Source of the DNA: a virus
IMG/VR virus record: IMGVR_UViG_3300033994_001242
Location: 1-24,325 of that record
DNA: 24,325 nucleotides
Reading direction: 5' to 3' (one strand)
Within the stretch, counting starts at the first letter, position 1, and each line of letters begins with the position of its first letter. Below the pieces are notes generated by a model. It was not told where the DNA came from, searched no databases, and saw only the letters and a list, made by a program, of their open reading frames with translations. Both the position numbers and the translations under genes were made by a program. Of the stretch, positions 12,083-18,643 are shown piece after piece.

Positions 12083-13118
12083 CGTCCACCTCCAGCCCGG
12101 CCTTCAAGTCCACCGGCCCAAACCTTCGCGGCGCCCGTGGTGCCGATGGTATTTGGTCATGTTTGCCGTCCCTTGTCCACCATTGCGCCTCTTTCGGCTT
12201 CAGATCGGCGTTGGTGTCGTAGGCGATGCGCCACTTCCGCACGGCTGCCGTATAAGCAAGGCAGAATGCCGCCGCGCTCCAGTCGTATTTCGGGCCAGAG
12301 TTCTGGAACTGCATACGCATCGCCGCCGCGGTCATGCCGACATCGCCACCCGCCGGCAGGTGCTCACATGCGAACTTCGCCGCCGTCTGGAAAAGTTCGT
12401 CGGGGTCTGGCCCGCTATCGTCGATGTGTAGTTGCTGCGGCGGGGGCGGGGCGGGCGTCAGCGCGCCATTCCCCCTTCCCCCTTCCACATTCAACATTCT
12501 ACATTCCACATTCATACCGGGAACCCCCCCTATCATAGAGGCAATTCCTAGGGAACTTTGGGGAAATCGTCTATCATCGGCCAATGATAGAGGCAAATCC
12601 TGGGGAACTTTGGGGAAATCGTCTATGATCGGCTTATCATCGGTCGATGATAGGCCCAAATCCTGGGGAATCCTGGGGAATCCTGGGGAACTTTGGGGAA
12701 TCGGCCTATCATTGACGTATGATAGAGGCAAATCCTGGGGAATCCTGGGATTTTGCTCTATCATTGGCCTATCATTGATTTGGCCTGATGGCGGCGGAAA
12801 CTCGCTTTCCGGGTCCTTATAATGCGGCCGCTGGTGTTTCAGGAAGTTGACGCACTGGATCACCTCGACCGAACCGACAGGATAAAGGACGATCAGCCCG
12901 GCGTCGTGGAGGTCGTGAACCCACTGCGCGACGTCTTCCACTGTCGCCGGATCGAAGCCAAAGGCGTACTTTTTGAGCCGCGTCGGGCGGTACTCCAGGC
13001 GGCCTTCTTTGTCTGCCAGCGTCCACATGGCGATCCACAGTAGGCGCTGCGGATAGCCGACTTTTGCCGGGTCGTCGCTCTCGAAAAATCCTGGCTTGAT
13101 GTTACGGGCGCGTGCCAT
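12072..13118 (-). CDS. Replication initiator-like protein (winged-helix N-terminus)
   Basis: A 348-residue protein. Residues 1-105 (MARARNIKPGFFESDD, RLLWIAMWTLADKEGRLEYRP, RLKKYAFGFDP, LHDAGLIVLYPV, NFLKHQRPHYKDPESEFPPP, in part) match the common phage replisome-organiser start 'MARiRsIKPefw...sp.aRLLfigLwn.aDdeGRleysPkrlK...f'. Residues about 114-205 are low-complexity repeats (PQDLPLS, NDRP, DDKP) encoded by the palindrome/decamer array at 12530-12775. Residues 240-348 form a helical C-terminal domain. By analogy with lambda O, the protein likely binds the array inside its own gene and recruits the replication helicase; that is inference. The ATG at 13118 overlaps the upstream stop (TAATG). 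Confidence 0.83.
   Translation of the reverse strand: MARARNIKPGFFESDDPAKVGYPQRLLWIAMWTLADKEGRLEYRPTRLKKYAFGFDPATVEDVAQWVHDLHDAGLIVLYPVGSVEVIQCVNFLKHQRPHYKDPESEFPPPSGQINDRPMIEQNPRIPQDLPLSYVNDRPIPQSSPGFPRIPQDLGLSSTDDKPIIDDFPKVPQDLPLSLADDRRFPQSSLGIASMIGGVPGMNVECRMLNVEGGRGNGALTPAPPPPQQLHIDDSGPDPDELFQTAAKFACEHLPAGGDVGMTAAAMRMQFQNSGPKYDWSAAAFCLAYTAAVRKWRIAYDTNADLKPKEAQWWTRDGKHDQIPSAPRAPRRFGPVDLKAGLEVDDEL
12486..12513. repeat. Tandem heptamer minisatellite (NACATTC x4)
   Basis: Plus strand CACATTC-AACATTC-TACATTC-CACATTC, four perfect copies with only the first base varying. On the coding strand it gives the peptide MNVECRMLNVEG. It is AT-richer than its surroundings and adjoins the palindrome array, so it could serve as an unwinding element, or be an inserted host-type heptamer repeat. 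Confidence 0.75.
12530..12775. repeat. Palindromic repeat array inside the initiator gene (candidate replication origin)
   Basis: Eight exact copies of CTATCAT or its complement ATGATAG, plus two one-base variants, in 246 bases. Three form dyads with a constant 6-base spacer: 12571-12590 (CTATCAT-CGGCCA-ATGATAG), 12634-12653 (first base T) and 12706-12725 (CTATCAT-TGACGT-ATGATAG). Two more lie as direct repeats 11 bases apart (12758, 12769) and one stands alone at 12530. Between them are decamers AATCCTGGGG and the block GGGGAACTTTGGGG. Dyad iterons inside the initiator gene are the arrangement of the lambda origin. Confidence 0.7.
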
Positions 13119-14053
13119 TATATGCCTCCTTTGACGATGTAATCCTTGAGAACCGCGTTCGGACCAGTGCCGCGAATCGTCGGCCCCCACCAAAACATGC
13201 CTTTGTGCCTGCCGAATAAGGGCCTCTCGTTGTAATTCTTGAAATGACCACGGCAGAGGTGTAGCGCGTGTTTCAAGTCTGAGGCTCCGTTTATCGCCGT
13301 CTCATTCAGAATCTTTTTAACCTGGGAGATTTCCAGCGTTTTGAACTTGGTTAGCGGCTGCCCATGTCGCTTCTGATGCGCCTTGGAGAATTTTTTATCA
13401 GGCTGATGATCCACGACGATGGTGTTTCGGCAGTTCAAAAACGAGATAGCCAAGAGAGCCGGGTAGCCCGCTGTCATGTAGCCTTGCTGCTGTTGAATGG
13501 TCTCCTCGGTCTGCGCCGCTCCCATTGCCGTAAACAGAATGTTTTCCCCAGCGCCAGACAAGCTGAATGCCCTCCCAGTGCCGTCGATCATCCAGCAGGC
13601 GTGCATAGATGGGCCGAGTAACCGCCCTTGTTGCTCGTAAAACACCTGCATCATTTGCGCCCGGAACTCCACATCGGGATGTAATGGGTGCCCCTTGCGT
13701 GGTTCTGACGTTTGGATAGATATTCCGGTCTTCCACTGCAATCCAGCCGTGTTGAACGGCTTGATCGCCCCATTGCTTCTCAAGGTTGGCGGAGGCGTGT
13801 ATTCCATCCAAAGGCTGTCATAAGGTGGCAGCAACGAAGGGAAGTCATGGAAAACATCCCACTGCTCTTGATCTGTTCCTGCGTAGAAATACTCGGCAGT
13901 TGGCGTGATCTCAAAGACTTGAGCCTTGCGCATGTTATCTTTCCAGACCTGCGCGACCTCTTTACCTGTGACGTTTAGCGCTTGGTTTCGCGTGTACAAC
14001 GGAGAAAAAGACTCCGCGCACATTACCCGGTCAAATAACCGTTTCCCAATCAT
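13118..14053 (-). CDS. Conserved-looking hypothetical protein, AT-richer than its neighbours
   Basis: A 311-residue protein. Seen: TGKEVAQVWKDNMRKAQVFEI (front), DFPSLLPPYDSLWMEYTPP, a middle with HACWMIDGTGRAFS, AISFLNCRNTIVVDHQ, and a striking C-terminal block HALHLCRGHFKNY...PLFGRHKGMFWWGPTIRG. I have the impression of a similar 'CRGHFkdY...LFGrykGxxWW' block in other mobile elements but know no function. Base use is visibly AT-richer than in flanking genes, suggesting separate acquisition. It is not overlapped with its upstream neighbour: a 39-base leader with the stem-loop 14068-14088 and AAAGAGGGAG precedes the ATG at 14053. Confidence 0.85.
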   Translation of the reverse strand: MIGKRLFDRVMCAESFSPLYTRNQALNVTGKEVAQVWKDNMRKAQVFEITPTAEYFYAGTDQEQWDVFHDFPSLLPPYDSLWMEYTPPPTLRSNGAIKPFNTAGLQWKTGISIQTSEPRKGHPLHPDVEFRAQMMQVFYEQQGRLLGPSMHACWMIDGTGRAFSLSGAGENILFTAMGAAQTEETIQQQQGYMTAGYPALLAISFLNCRNTIVVDHQPDKKFSKAHQKRHGQPLTKFKTLEISQVKKILNETAINGASDLKHALHLCRGHFKNYNERPLFGRHKGMFWWGPTIRGTGPNAVLKDYIVKGGI

Positions 14054-14067
14054 TGCTCCCTCTTTCC

Positions 14068-14088
14068 GGCCGCGTCGGCATAGCGGCC
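14068..14088 (-). promoter_or_regulatory. Leader stem-loop with ATGCCGAC loop
   Basis: Minus strand GGCCGC-TATGCCGAC-GCGGCC: 6-bp stem, 9-base loop, followed by GGAAAGAGGGAGCA and the ATG at 14053. The last eight loop bases are identical to those of the hairpin at 18274-18294, while the stem differs but remains paired. Confidence 0.6.
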
Positions 14089-14092
14089 CCAT

Positions 14093-14266
14093 CTACTTCG
14101 CCCGCATCAGCCGCTTCAGCACGGCCGCCTGATTCCTACCCGCCCGCCCATCACTAGGCGTTGTCGCCATCACGTAGCGCCGCCCGTTCGGTAGCCGCCA
14201 CACCTGGTGATTCTTCTGCCGCACCAGCACGGCGCCAGCGCGCTTGAGTTGGTCGAGAATGGTCAT
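14093..14266 (-). CDS. HicA-like small protein (mRNA interferase fold)
   Basis: A 57-residue protein with the HicA/YcfA plan: ILDQLKRAGAVLVRQKNHQVWRLPNGRRYVMATTPSD followed by a helix (NQAAVLKRLMR). HicA proteins have a double-stranded-RNA-binding-like fold and a key His in a 'GSHh.yr.p.G' motif; here the motif reads KNHQVWRLPNGR, keeping the His. No HicB antitoxin is visible beside it. It is coupled by ATGA to the VRR-NUC gene. It may be a lone phage RNA-binding protein instead of a toxin. Start chosen by the overlap; the longer upstream frame is a shadow. Confidence 0.78.
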   Translation of the reverse strand: MTILDQLKRAGAVLVRQKNHQVWRLPNGRRYVMATTPSDGRAGRNQAAVLKRLMRAK

Positions 14267-14565
14267 GGCCACAGCCGCACCCACTCGGCAATCACCACCC
14301 GCGCCGCGTCCTCGGCTGAATTGACCGTTGCGATCTGCCCGGCCCATTTTGCGTGCCAGTCCCGCTCGTCGCAGGTGAGCTCCTGCGCCGATGGCGGTTT
14401 GCTACCGTCCTTCAGCTCCAGCAGTACGTTCAGCCCGCGCCAGCCTACCAGCAGGTCGGGGATTCCCTTGCCCATAGGCGAGAGGATGCAGACGGACATG
14501 CCCAGGCCGCGCAGATAGGCGACGACGGCGTTTTGATTGGCGTCGATGCGCCCGGCACGCCTCAC
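14263..14565 (-). CDS. VRR-NUC domain nuclease
   Basis: A 100-residue single-domain nuclease of the PD-(D/E)XK class. Seen: RIDANQNAVVAYLRGLGMSV, GKGIPDLLVGWRGLNVLLELKDG (the catalytic PD...E-x-K core: Asp in IPDLL, Glu and Lys in LELKDG), and LTCDERDWHAKWAG, VNSAEDAARVV. This is the usual small phage VRR-NUC, thought to cut branched DNA or to work with the SNF2-like helicase often encoded nearby, as here. GTG at 14565 overlaps the upstream stop (GTGA). Confidence 0.93.
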   Translation of the reverse strand: MRRAGRIDANQNAVVAYLRGLGMSVCILSPMGKGIPDLLVGWRGLNVLLELKDGSKPPSAQELTCDERDWHAKWAGQIATVNSAEDAARVVIAEWVRLWP

Positions 14566-14771
14566 TTAACACCCCGCATCATCTCCGCGCCCATCGCCCA
14601 GCGGCTAAAGCAGTGAAGTTCCATATACTCGACGGCGGTTTGTCGCCCGCCACCGCTGGTTTCTACAACGACAACGCCGTGGCGCTTGCCAAGCACTAGC
14701 CGCCGCAATACCTTCGTCTTCCAGATGTCGCCGCGCCGCGGCTGATTCGCAGCAATGTATGCTTCCCTCAT
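14562..14771 (-). CDS. Hypothetical small protein
   Basis: A 69-residue basic protein with strands around RRGDIWKTKVLRRLVLGKRHGVVVVET and YMELHCFSRWAM. The GDIW...V.......V.V....G....Y..L..F..W pattern looks like a small beta-barrel but I do not recognise a family. Start fixed by the ATGA overlap at 14768-14771; GTGA overlap with the nuclease gene downstream. Confidence 0.75.
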   Translation of the reverse strand: MREAYIAANQPRRGDIWKTKVLRRLVLGKRHGVVVVETSGGGRQTAVEYMELHCFSRWAMGAEMMRGVK

Positions 14772-15124
14772 TTCCCCTCCACCGCCGCCAACACCGCCAG
14801 CATCACGGCCTCGGACCACGTTTTACCAACGCCCTCCACCGGATAGCGCCCGTCACTCTGGTGATAAAGGACTATCGTGTAGCGCCGCGCCATCATGTCG
14901 TAGCCGCCATCGTAGCGGCGCCCGCCTTCGCTTACCCAAGCCGCCAACGCCATCGCGGCGGCTGCCGGATCGTGCGGCCAGTCGGGGATAGCGCAATCCC
15001 ACAGCCACGTAGGCCGCTGGGTTGGGTCGGTAAGCCAGAGCCGCCCGTTGAACTCAAACACCTGCCACTCCATCACCCGCTCGGCAATAGTGCGGGATTC
15101 GGCTAGGGTCCAGGGGCGGGTCAT
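14768..15124 (-). CDS. Phage ABA-sandwich-like protein
   Basis: A 118-residue protein. IAERVMEWQ near the front, then PDWPHDPAAAAMALAAWVSE, MARRYTIVLYHQ and a C-terminal GKTWSEAVMLAVLAAVEG resemble the 'ia.kvMgw....ysTDiaaAw.vve......f.......tapeAiclAaLka' pattern of the phage ABA-sandwich family. Those proteins are common small phage genes of unknown function. ATGA overlaps on both sides. Confidence 0.75.
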   Translation of the reverse strand: MTRPWTLAESRTIAERVMEWQVFEFNGRLWLTDPTQRPTWLWDCAIPDWPHDPAAAAMALAAWVSEGGRRYDGGYDMMARRYTIVLYHQSDGRYPVEGVGKTWSEAVMLAVLAAVEGK

Positions 15125-15267
15125 GATTGGCCCTCCTGCGTGAGTAGAAACTCCTCAGCAAACCAGTCGCCCATGCCCAACTCGGCCAGTGGGTGCCCGT
15201 CCGCGATGTACCGCGCCGCCGCTTCCCGCTGTTCGCGCTGGGCGGTGGCGATGGGGTTGTCAGTCAA
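15121..15267 (-). CDS. Small hypothetical protein, TTG start
   Basis: A 48-residue frame filling the gap between the methyltransferase and the next gene (MTDNPIATAQREQREAAARY..., ending EEFLLTQEGQS). The TTG at 15267 overlaps the methyltransferase stop by eight bases; the end overlaps the next start (ATGA at 15121-15124). Helical, acidic C-terminal half. No family recognised. The tight fit between two real genes is the main support. Confidence 0.65.
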   Translation of the reverse strand: MTDNPIATAQREQREAAARYIADGHPLAELGMGDWFAEEFLLTQEGQS

Positions 15268-16252
15268 TGGCATCGAATAGCCCTCCCTGAGCACCGGCAT
15301 ACGCCTCCGCGCTTTCCAGGTGCTTTACAGCCGTCGAAAAGTAACCCGGCTTCAGCTCAATCCCGATGAACTTGCGGCCCTCGTCCAGTGCGACAAATCC
15401 CTCAGAACCGACGCCGGCGAACGGAGACAGCACGACATCCCCCGGCGATGACCACAACTCCAGACATCGGCGAATCAACCCGAGCTGCAGCGGGCAGATG
15501 TGCTTCTCATCCTTTTCGTCGCGGGCAATGCGGAAGTTCAGCACGTCCGTCTGGTCGATGTCCCACCAAACCGGCTCCGCATACCGCCGCCAAATCTCCA
15601 CGCTTGTCCGCCCGTCGCGGCCTTTGCGGGCGTACTTTGACGGGTGTTGGTCAGTTTCGCGCGGATCTTGCGCGGCGTCGCCAATGTACCGCTCGAACCC
15701 ATTCGGCCGCTCGATCGGCTTCGTGCTGAGATTGTCGCCGGGCGGTGTCTTGCGGAACGCCAGCACGTAGTCCGCCATTCCCTGCCGGATCTGCGAAGAG
15801 TCGCGCATCACGGTCTTATGCAGGAGCCCGTTGTTATTGGTCCGCTCCCGCTCCGTCACCGGGCACTTCCACACCGTCACCCGGCTATGAAACGTCCACC
15901 CGGCCCTCTCCATGGCGACGATGCACTGACCGGGAAAGTCCCGCAGACCGCTGGCCCCGTCGCTATTCCGATACGTCGGCAGGTCTTTGACGTGCATCAC
16001 GCACAGCCGCCCCGTTGTCGTCACGCGAAGCAGTTCCGGCGCGAGGAATCCGAAGTGCGCGAAGAACTCCTCATCACTCGCGCAGTTCCCCATATCGGCC
16101 TCGGAATCCGAGTACATGTACAGGCTGGAAAACGGCGGCGAAAACACCGTCAGGTCTACCGACTCGTCAGGGATGCCCTTGATGACTTCGCAGCAGTCGC
16201 CGTTGTAGAGCGCCCAGTTGCGGCCGTGCCGCTCGTCTAAAATCACGTTCAT
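15260..16252 (-). CDS. DNA N4/N6 methyltransferase, beta class
   Basis: A 330-residue site-specific DNA methyltransferase. Motif IV comes first (DLTVFSPPFSSLY, near residue 40), and the AdoMet motifs come last: VLSPFAGVGSEG (motif I, F.G.G) and FIGIELKPGYF (motif II). This order defines the beta class (N4-cytosine or N6-adenine). NWALYNGDCCEVIKGIPDESVD is the usual lead-in. The ATG at 16252 is preferred to the GTG at 16261 because GAGGTGG sits at normal distance and the ATG overlaps the helicase stop (TAATG). It probably protects phage DNA from restriction or marks it; there is no restriction enzyme partner in the window other than the general nucleases. Target unknown. Confidence 0.93.
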   Translation of the reverse strand: MNVILDERHGRNWALYNGDCCEVIKGIPDESVDLTVFSPPFSSLYMYSDSEADMGNCASDEEFFAHFGFLAPELLRVTTTGRLCVMHVKDLPTYRNSDGASGLRDFPGQCIVAMERAGWTFHSRVTVWKCPVTERERTNNNGLLHKTVMRDSSQIRQGMADYVLAFRKTPPGDNLSTKPIERPNGFERYIGDAAQDPRETDQHPSKYARKGRDGRTSVEIWRRYAEPVWWDIDQTDVLNFRIARDEKDEKHICPLQLGLIRRCLELWSSPGDVVLSPFAGVGSEGFVALDEGRKFIGIELKPGYFSTAVKHLESAEAYAGAQGGLFDAID

Positions 16253-17622
16253 TAGATCCACCTCGGAAGATTCATCTGTTTTGTGCCAACAGCAGAGGCA
16301 AGCTGACGCCGCCCTGTACCGTTTTGAATTGCCGCCATCGCGTGAACCATGGCCGCTTTCATTTCTTCGTGCTTCTTTTGCTTTTCGCGGATCGTTTTGA
16401 GGACGGGGCCTTCGGTCTCCGCGATGACCATGTAGGCGTCAACCGGCCGCGTTTGCCCGAACCGCCACGACCGGCGCACGGCCTGGTAGAACTGTTCGTA
16501 GGAGTAGGACAGCCCGCAAAAGATGTGCTTATTGCAGTGTTGCCAGTTCATGCCAAAACCGGCGATTGATGGCTTTGTGACGATACGCTGGAACGCGCCG
16601 TTCGTGAACCCGAGGAGCTTTTCTTCCTTCGCCTCCGTGCGCTCATCGCCGCGCACCTCGATAGCGCCGTCGATCACACGCATCAGTTCGTCGGCCTCGT
16701 AGTTGGTATTGCACCAGATACACCACGGCTCCTTCGAGTCGCCGATGATCTCGGCAACGCGCGCGGCCCGCGCTGGTGCCGTCAGCCGCATCTCCCGATG
16801 CAGTCCCGTCGCCGATACGTCCGCCACCCGGAACAGTTGGCCGTTGGCGTTGATGGATTGATCGACGGAGACGATCTCCTCGTGGATATTGAGCGCTGGC
16901 ATCACCCACCCGTCATCGGAAAACCCAAGGTCTGACGGCTTTTCCATGCACACCGACCAAGACGCCACCCACCGCCAGTAGTCGGCCTCAGCGTGTCCCT
17001 TGAGCCGGTAGCCGCCCGCCTTCATCGTGTCGTTTAGAAACCACCGCATAAGCATCTGCCCGCCACTCATGATGTCCAGGAACTCAGAGTGGTTCCCGAG
17101 CTCCATGTGGTCGTTTGGCGACGGCGTAGCCGAGCAACACAGCTTATATGGCGTGTTGGCAAACGAGTCTTGCAGTAGCCGCCGAGTTGCCCCGGTGAAG
17201 TTCTTCAGGATGCTCGACTCGTCCAGTACGATAGCGTCGAAGTGACCAGCGTCGAAGTGCTTCAGCATGTCGTAGTTGGCGACATTCACGCCGGGCCGCA
17301 CGTCCTTCTGGCTGCGGCACTGCGTTATCTCGATGCCAAACTTAGCGCCCTCGGCTACAGTTTGAGCCGTCACGGCCAGCGGTGCCAATATCAGCGCATC
17401 GCCGCTCGTGTGTTGGCAGACCTGCCGGGCCCATTCCGATTGCATGGCGGTCTTGCCGCTACCGCACTCAGTAAATAGTGCGAACTTGCCAGCGTTCAGC
17501 GCCCGCGTGATGCTTTGCCGCTGGAAGCCGAAGAGTTTGCTGTTCAGGTCGAACTTTCCGGAAATCCCGGATGGTTGCGGCTGAACGTGCTTGCCGTCAA
17601 GAAACGCCCGGTAGCCGATCAT
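16252..17622 (-). CDS. SNF2-like DEAD/DEAH-box helicase or translocase
   Basis: A 456-residue superfamily 2 ATPase. Motifs: TECGSGKTAMQ (Walker A, residues 51-61), AIVLDESSILKN (motif II, 130-141), KLCCSATPSPND (motif III, 160-171), VTKPSIAGFGMNWQ (motif V region) and YQAVRRSWRFGQTRPV (motif VI, about 379-394). The 'Q..RR..R.GQ' form of motif VI points to the SNF2 group. Phages often carry this protein near a VRR-NUC nuclease, as here. ATGA overlap with the zinc-ribbon gene upstream and TAATG with the methyltransferase downstream, so the three are one translational unit. The nine codons upstream of the ATG at 17622 are excluded by that overlap. Likely role in replication, recombination or DNA modification. 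Confidence 0.92.
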   Translation of the reverse strand: MIGYRAFLDGKHVQPQPSGISGKFDLNSKLFGFQRQSITRALNAGKFALFTECGSGKTAMQSEWARQVCQHTSGDALILAPLAVTAQTVAEGAKFGIEITQCRSQKDVRPGVNVANYDMLKHFDAGHFDAIVLDESSILKNFTGATRRLLQDSFANTPYKLCCSATPSPNDHMELGNHSEFLDIMSGGQMLMRWFLNDTMKAGGYRLKGHAEADYWRWVASWSVCMEKPSDLGFSDDGWVMPALNIHEEIVSVDQSINANGQLFRVADVSATGLHREMRLTAPARAARVAEIIGDSKEPWCIWCNTNYEADELMRVIDGAIEVRGDERTEAKEEKLLGFTNGAFQRIVTKPSIAGFGMNWQHCNKHIFCGLSYSYEQFYQAVRRSWRFGQTRPVDAYMVIAETEGPVLKTIREKQKKHEEMKAAMVHAMAAIQNGTGRRQLASAVGTKQMNLPRWI

Positions 17623-18257
17623 CCCCGCACCCCCACCCGCCGCGCACACACCGAGTCAATCCACGCCGACCGCGCCGGGTCATCGTTCCCCCGATCCTGC
17701 GCCAGCGCCTCCGCCCGCGTCATCGGCGGCCGGTACTTGCCCGTATTCATCGGCACCTGAACGGCGTGCGTTGCCATCGGGCGGCTGTTTTTCAATAACG
17801 TCCGCATGGTTGCGGCCCCCTTGCGCCCGGCTTCCGTGCGTGCCTTTATTGCGCACTTTGCGCACATCTTGGCGTGACGGCGCTTTTGCTCGATCTGGCC
17901 GCCACAGCCGCACCAGCGGATCTCCTTACGTTCAGCGCGCGTTGTCTTGCGGCATAGAGCACAGCGGGCGTAGCGCATATCGCTCTGTAGCAGCACGGAC
18001 CCGCACGCGCAGCGTTTGTCTGCCCGGCACGCTTTGCATGTCCCGCGCCGGCGCTCGGTCCATGTGAGAATCATGCGCTGACACTGCGTACATGGCACTG
18101 CGGCTTTAGCGCGTAGCGCGTCTCTTTTGACCGCTTGCCGCGCGTTACCGCATGGCTTGCAGATGCTGTTGTGCGGCTGGAATTTATCAGCCAGCGTCGG
18201 TATAGGCGCGCCACACCGCTTGCACGGATCTCCCGGCACCCATGGTTTGTATCTCAT
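17619..18257 (-). CDS. Multi-zinc-ribbon protein
   Basis: A 212-residue protein whose first 150 residues are a series of cysteine pairs: CKRC...CKPC, CTQC...CKAC, CACG...CALC, CGCG...CAKC, consistent with about four zinc ribbons. The rest is basic and Arg/Ala-rich with a C-terminal 'TRAEALAQDRG' helix. Such proteins bind nucleic acid or act as adaptors; no enzyme motif is seen. It has its own leader with stem-loop 18274-18294 and AAAGGGAG before the ATG at 18257, and heads the coupled set with the helicase and methyltransferase. Confidence 0.82.
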   Translation of the reverse strand: MRYKPWVPGDPCKRCGAPIPTLADKFQPHNSICKPCGNARQAVKRDALRAKAAVPCTQCQRMILTWTERRRGTCKACRADKRCACGSVLLQSDMRYARCALCRKTTRAERKEIRWCGCGGQIEQKRRHAKMCAKCAIKARTEAGRKGAATMRTLLKNSRPMATHAVQVPMNTGKYRPPMTRAEALAQDRGNDDPARSAWIDSVCARRVGVRG

Positions 18258-18273
18258 TTGCTCCCTTTCGTTT

Positions 18274-18294
18274 CAGGCCGTCGGCATTGGCCTG
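18274..18294 (-). promoter_or_regulatory. Leader stem-loop with ATGCCGAC loop
   Basis: Minus strand CAGGCC-AATGCCGAC-GGCCTG: 6-bp stem, 9-base loop. The TG that ends the stem begins TGAAACGAAAGGGA, which is also found before the gene at 5160. Eight loop bases match those at 14068-14088. It lies in the 42-base gap before the zinc-ribbon gene. Confidence 0.6.
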
Positions 18295-18299
18295 GGTTG

Positions 18300-18482
18300 T
18301 TAAAATTTCCAGTCAAGCATTTTGGCTTCGGCCGCGGCGATTGCCAGCGCATCGCTCCCGTAATCCTCGTGCAGCCAATTCCCGGCCCAAACGACATACC
18401 ACCGGTGGCCGTCATAAACGACGCTCCAATCAGCGTGGAAACGCCAAGTTTTCGCGTCGCTTCTGCTCCAACCCCACTTCAT
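18300..18482 (-). CDS. Small Trp-rich hypothetical protein
   Basis: A 60-residue protein with eight tryptophans (MKWGWSRSDAKTWRFHADW, then WYVVWAGNWLHEDYGSDALAIAAAEAKMLDW, in part). It looks like a small beta-sheet followed by a helix. ATGA overlap with the gene upstream decides the start. No family recognised. Confidence 0.75.
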   Translation of the reverse strand: MKWGWSRSDAKTWRFHADWSVVYDGHRWYVVWAGNWLHEDYGSDALAIAAAEAKMLDWKF

Positions 18483-18643
18483 TCGCTGCCTTCGTTGTTT
18501 ATCGCGTCGCGCTCATCCGCCTCATACTGCGCGCCTTCCACCGCCCAGCGCTTCCGCTCAGCCCGCGGCGCCGTCGGGTACTCCTCGGCGTAGACGCGCT
18601 CCAGTTCGGCGATGCGGGCGAGGGCCGGCGGCTGGCGGGTCAT
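18479..18643 (-). CDS. Small helical hypothetical protein
   Basis: A 54-residue, highly charged protein (RIAELERVYAEEYPTAPRAE, KRWAVEGAQYEADERDAI), almost wholly helical. ATGA overlaps at both ends. Function unknown. Confidence 0.72.
   Translation of the reverse strand: MTRQPPALARIAELERVYAEEYPTAPRAERKRWAVEGAQYEADERDAINNEGSE

Noticed and set aside
11642-12538. Plus-strand open frame of 298 codons
   Set aside because: Antisense to the cysteine-cluster gene and the end of the initiator gene; Pro/Arg-rich shadow.
12530-12775. CRISPR-like array
   Set aside because: Repeats are short dyads with unequal spacing and the spacers are themselves repeated; the region is also within a coding frame. Better read as iterons or operators.
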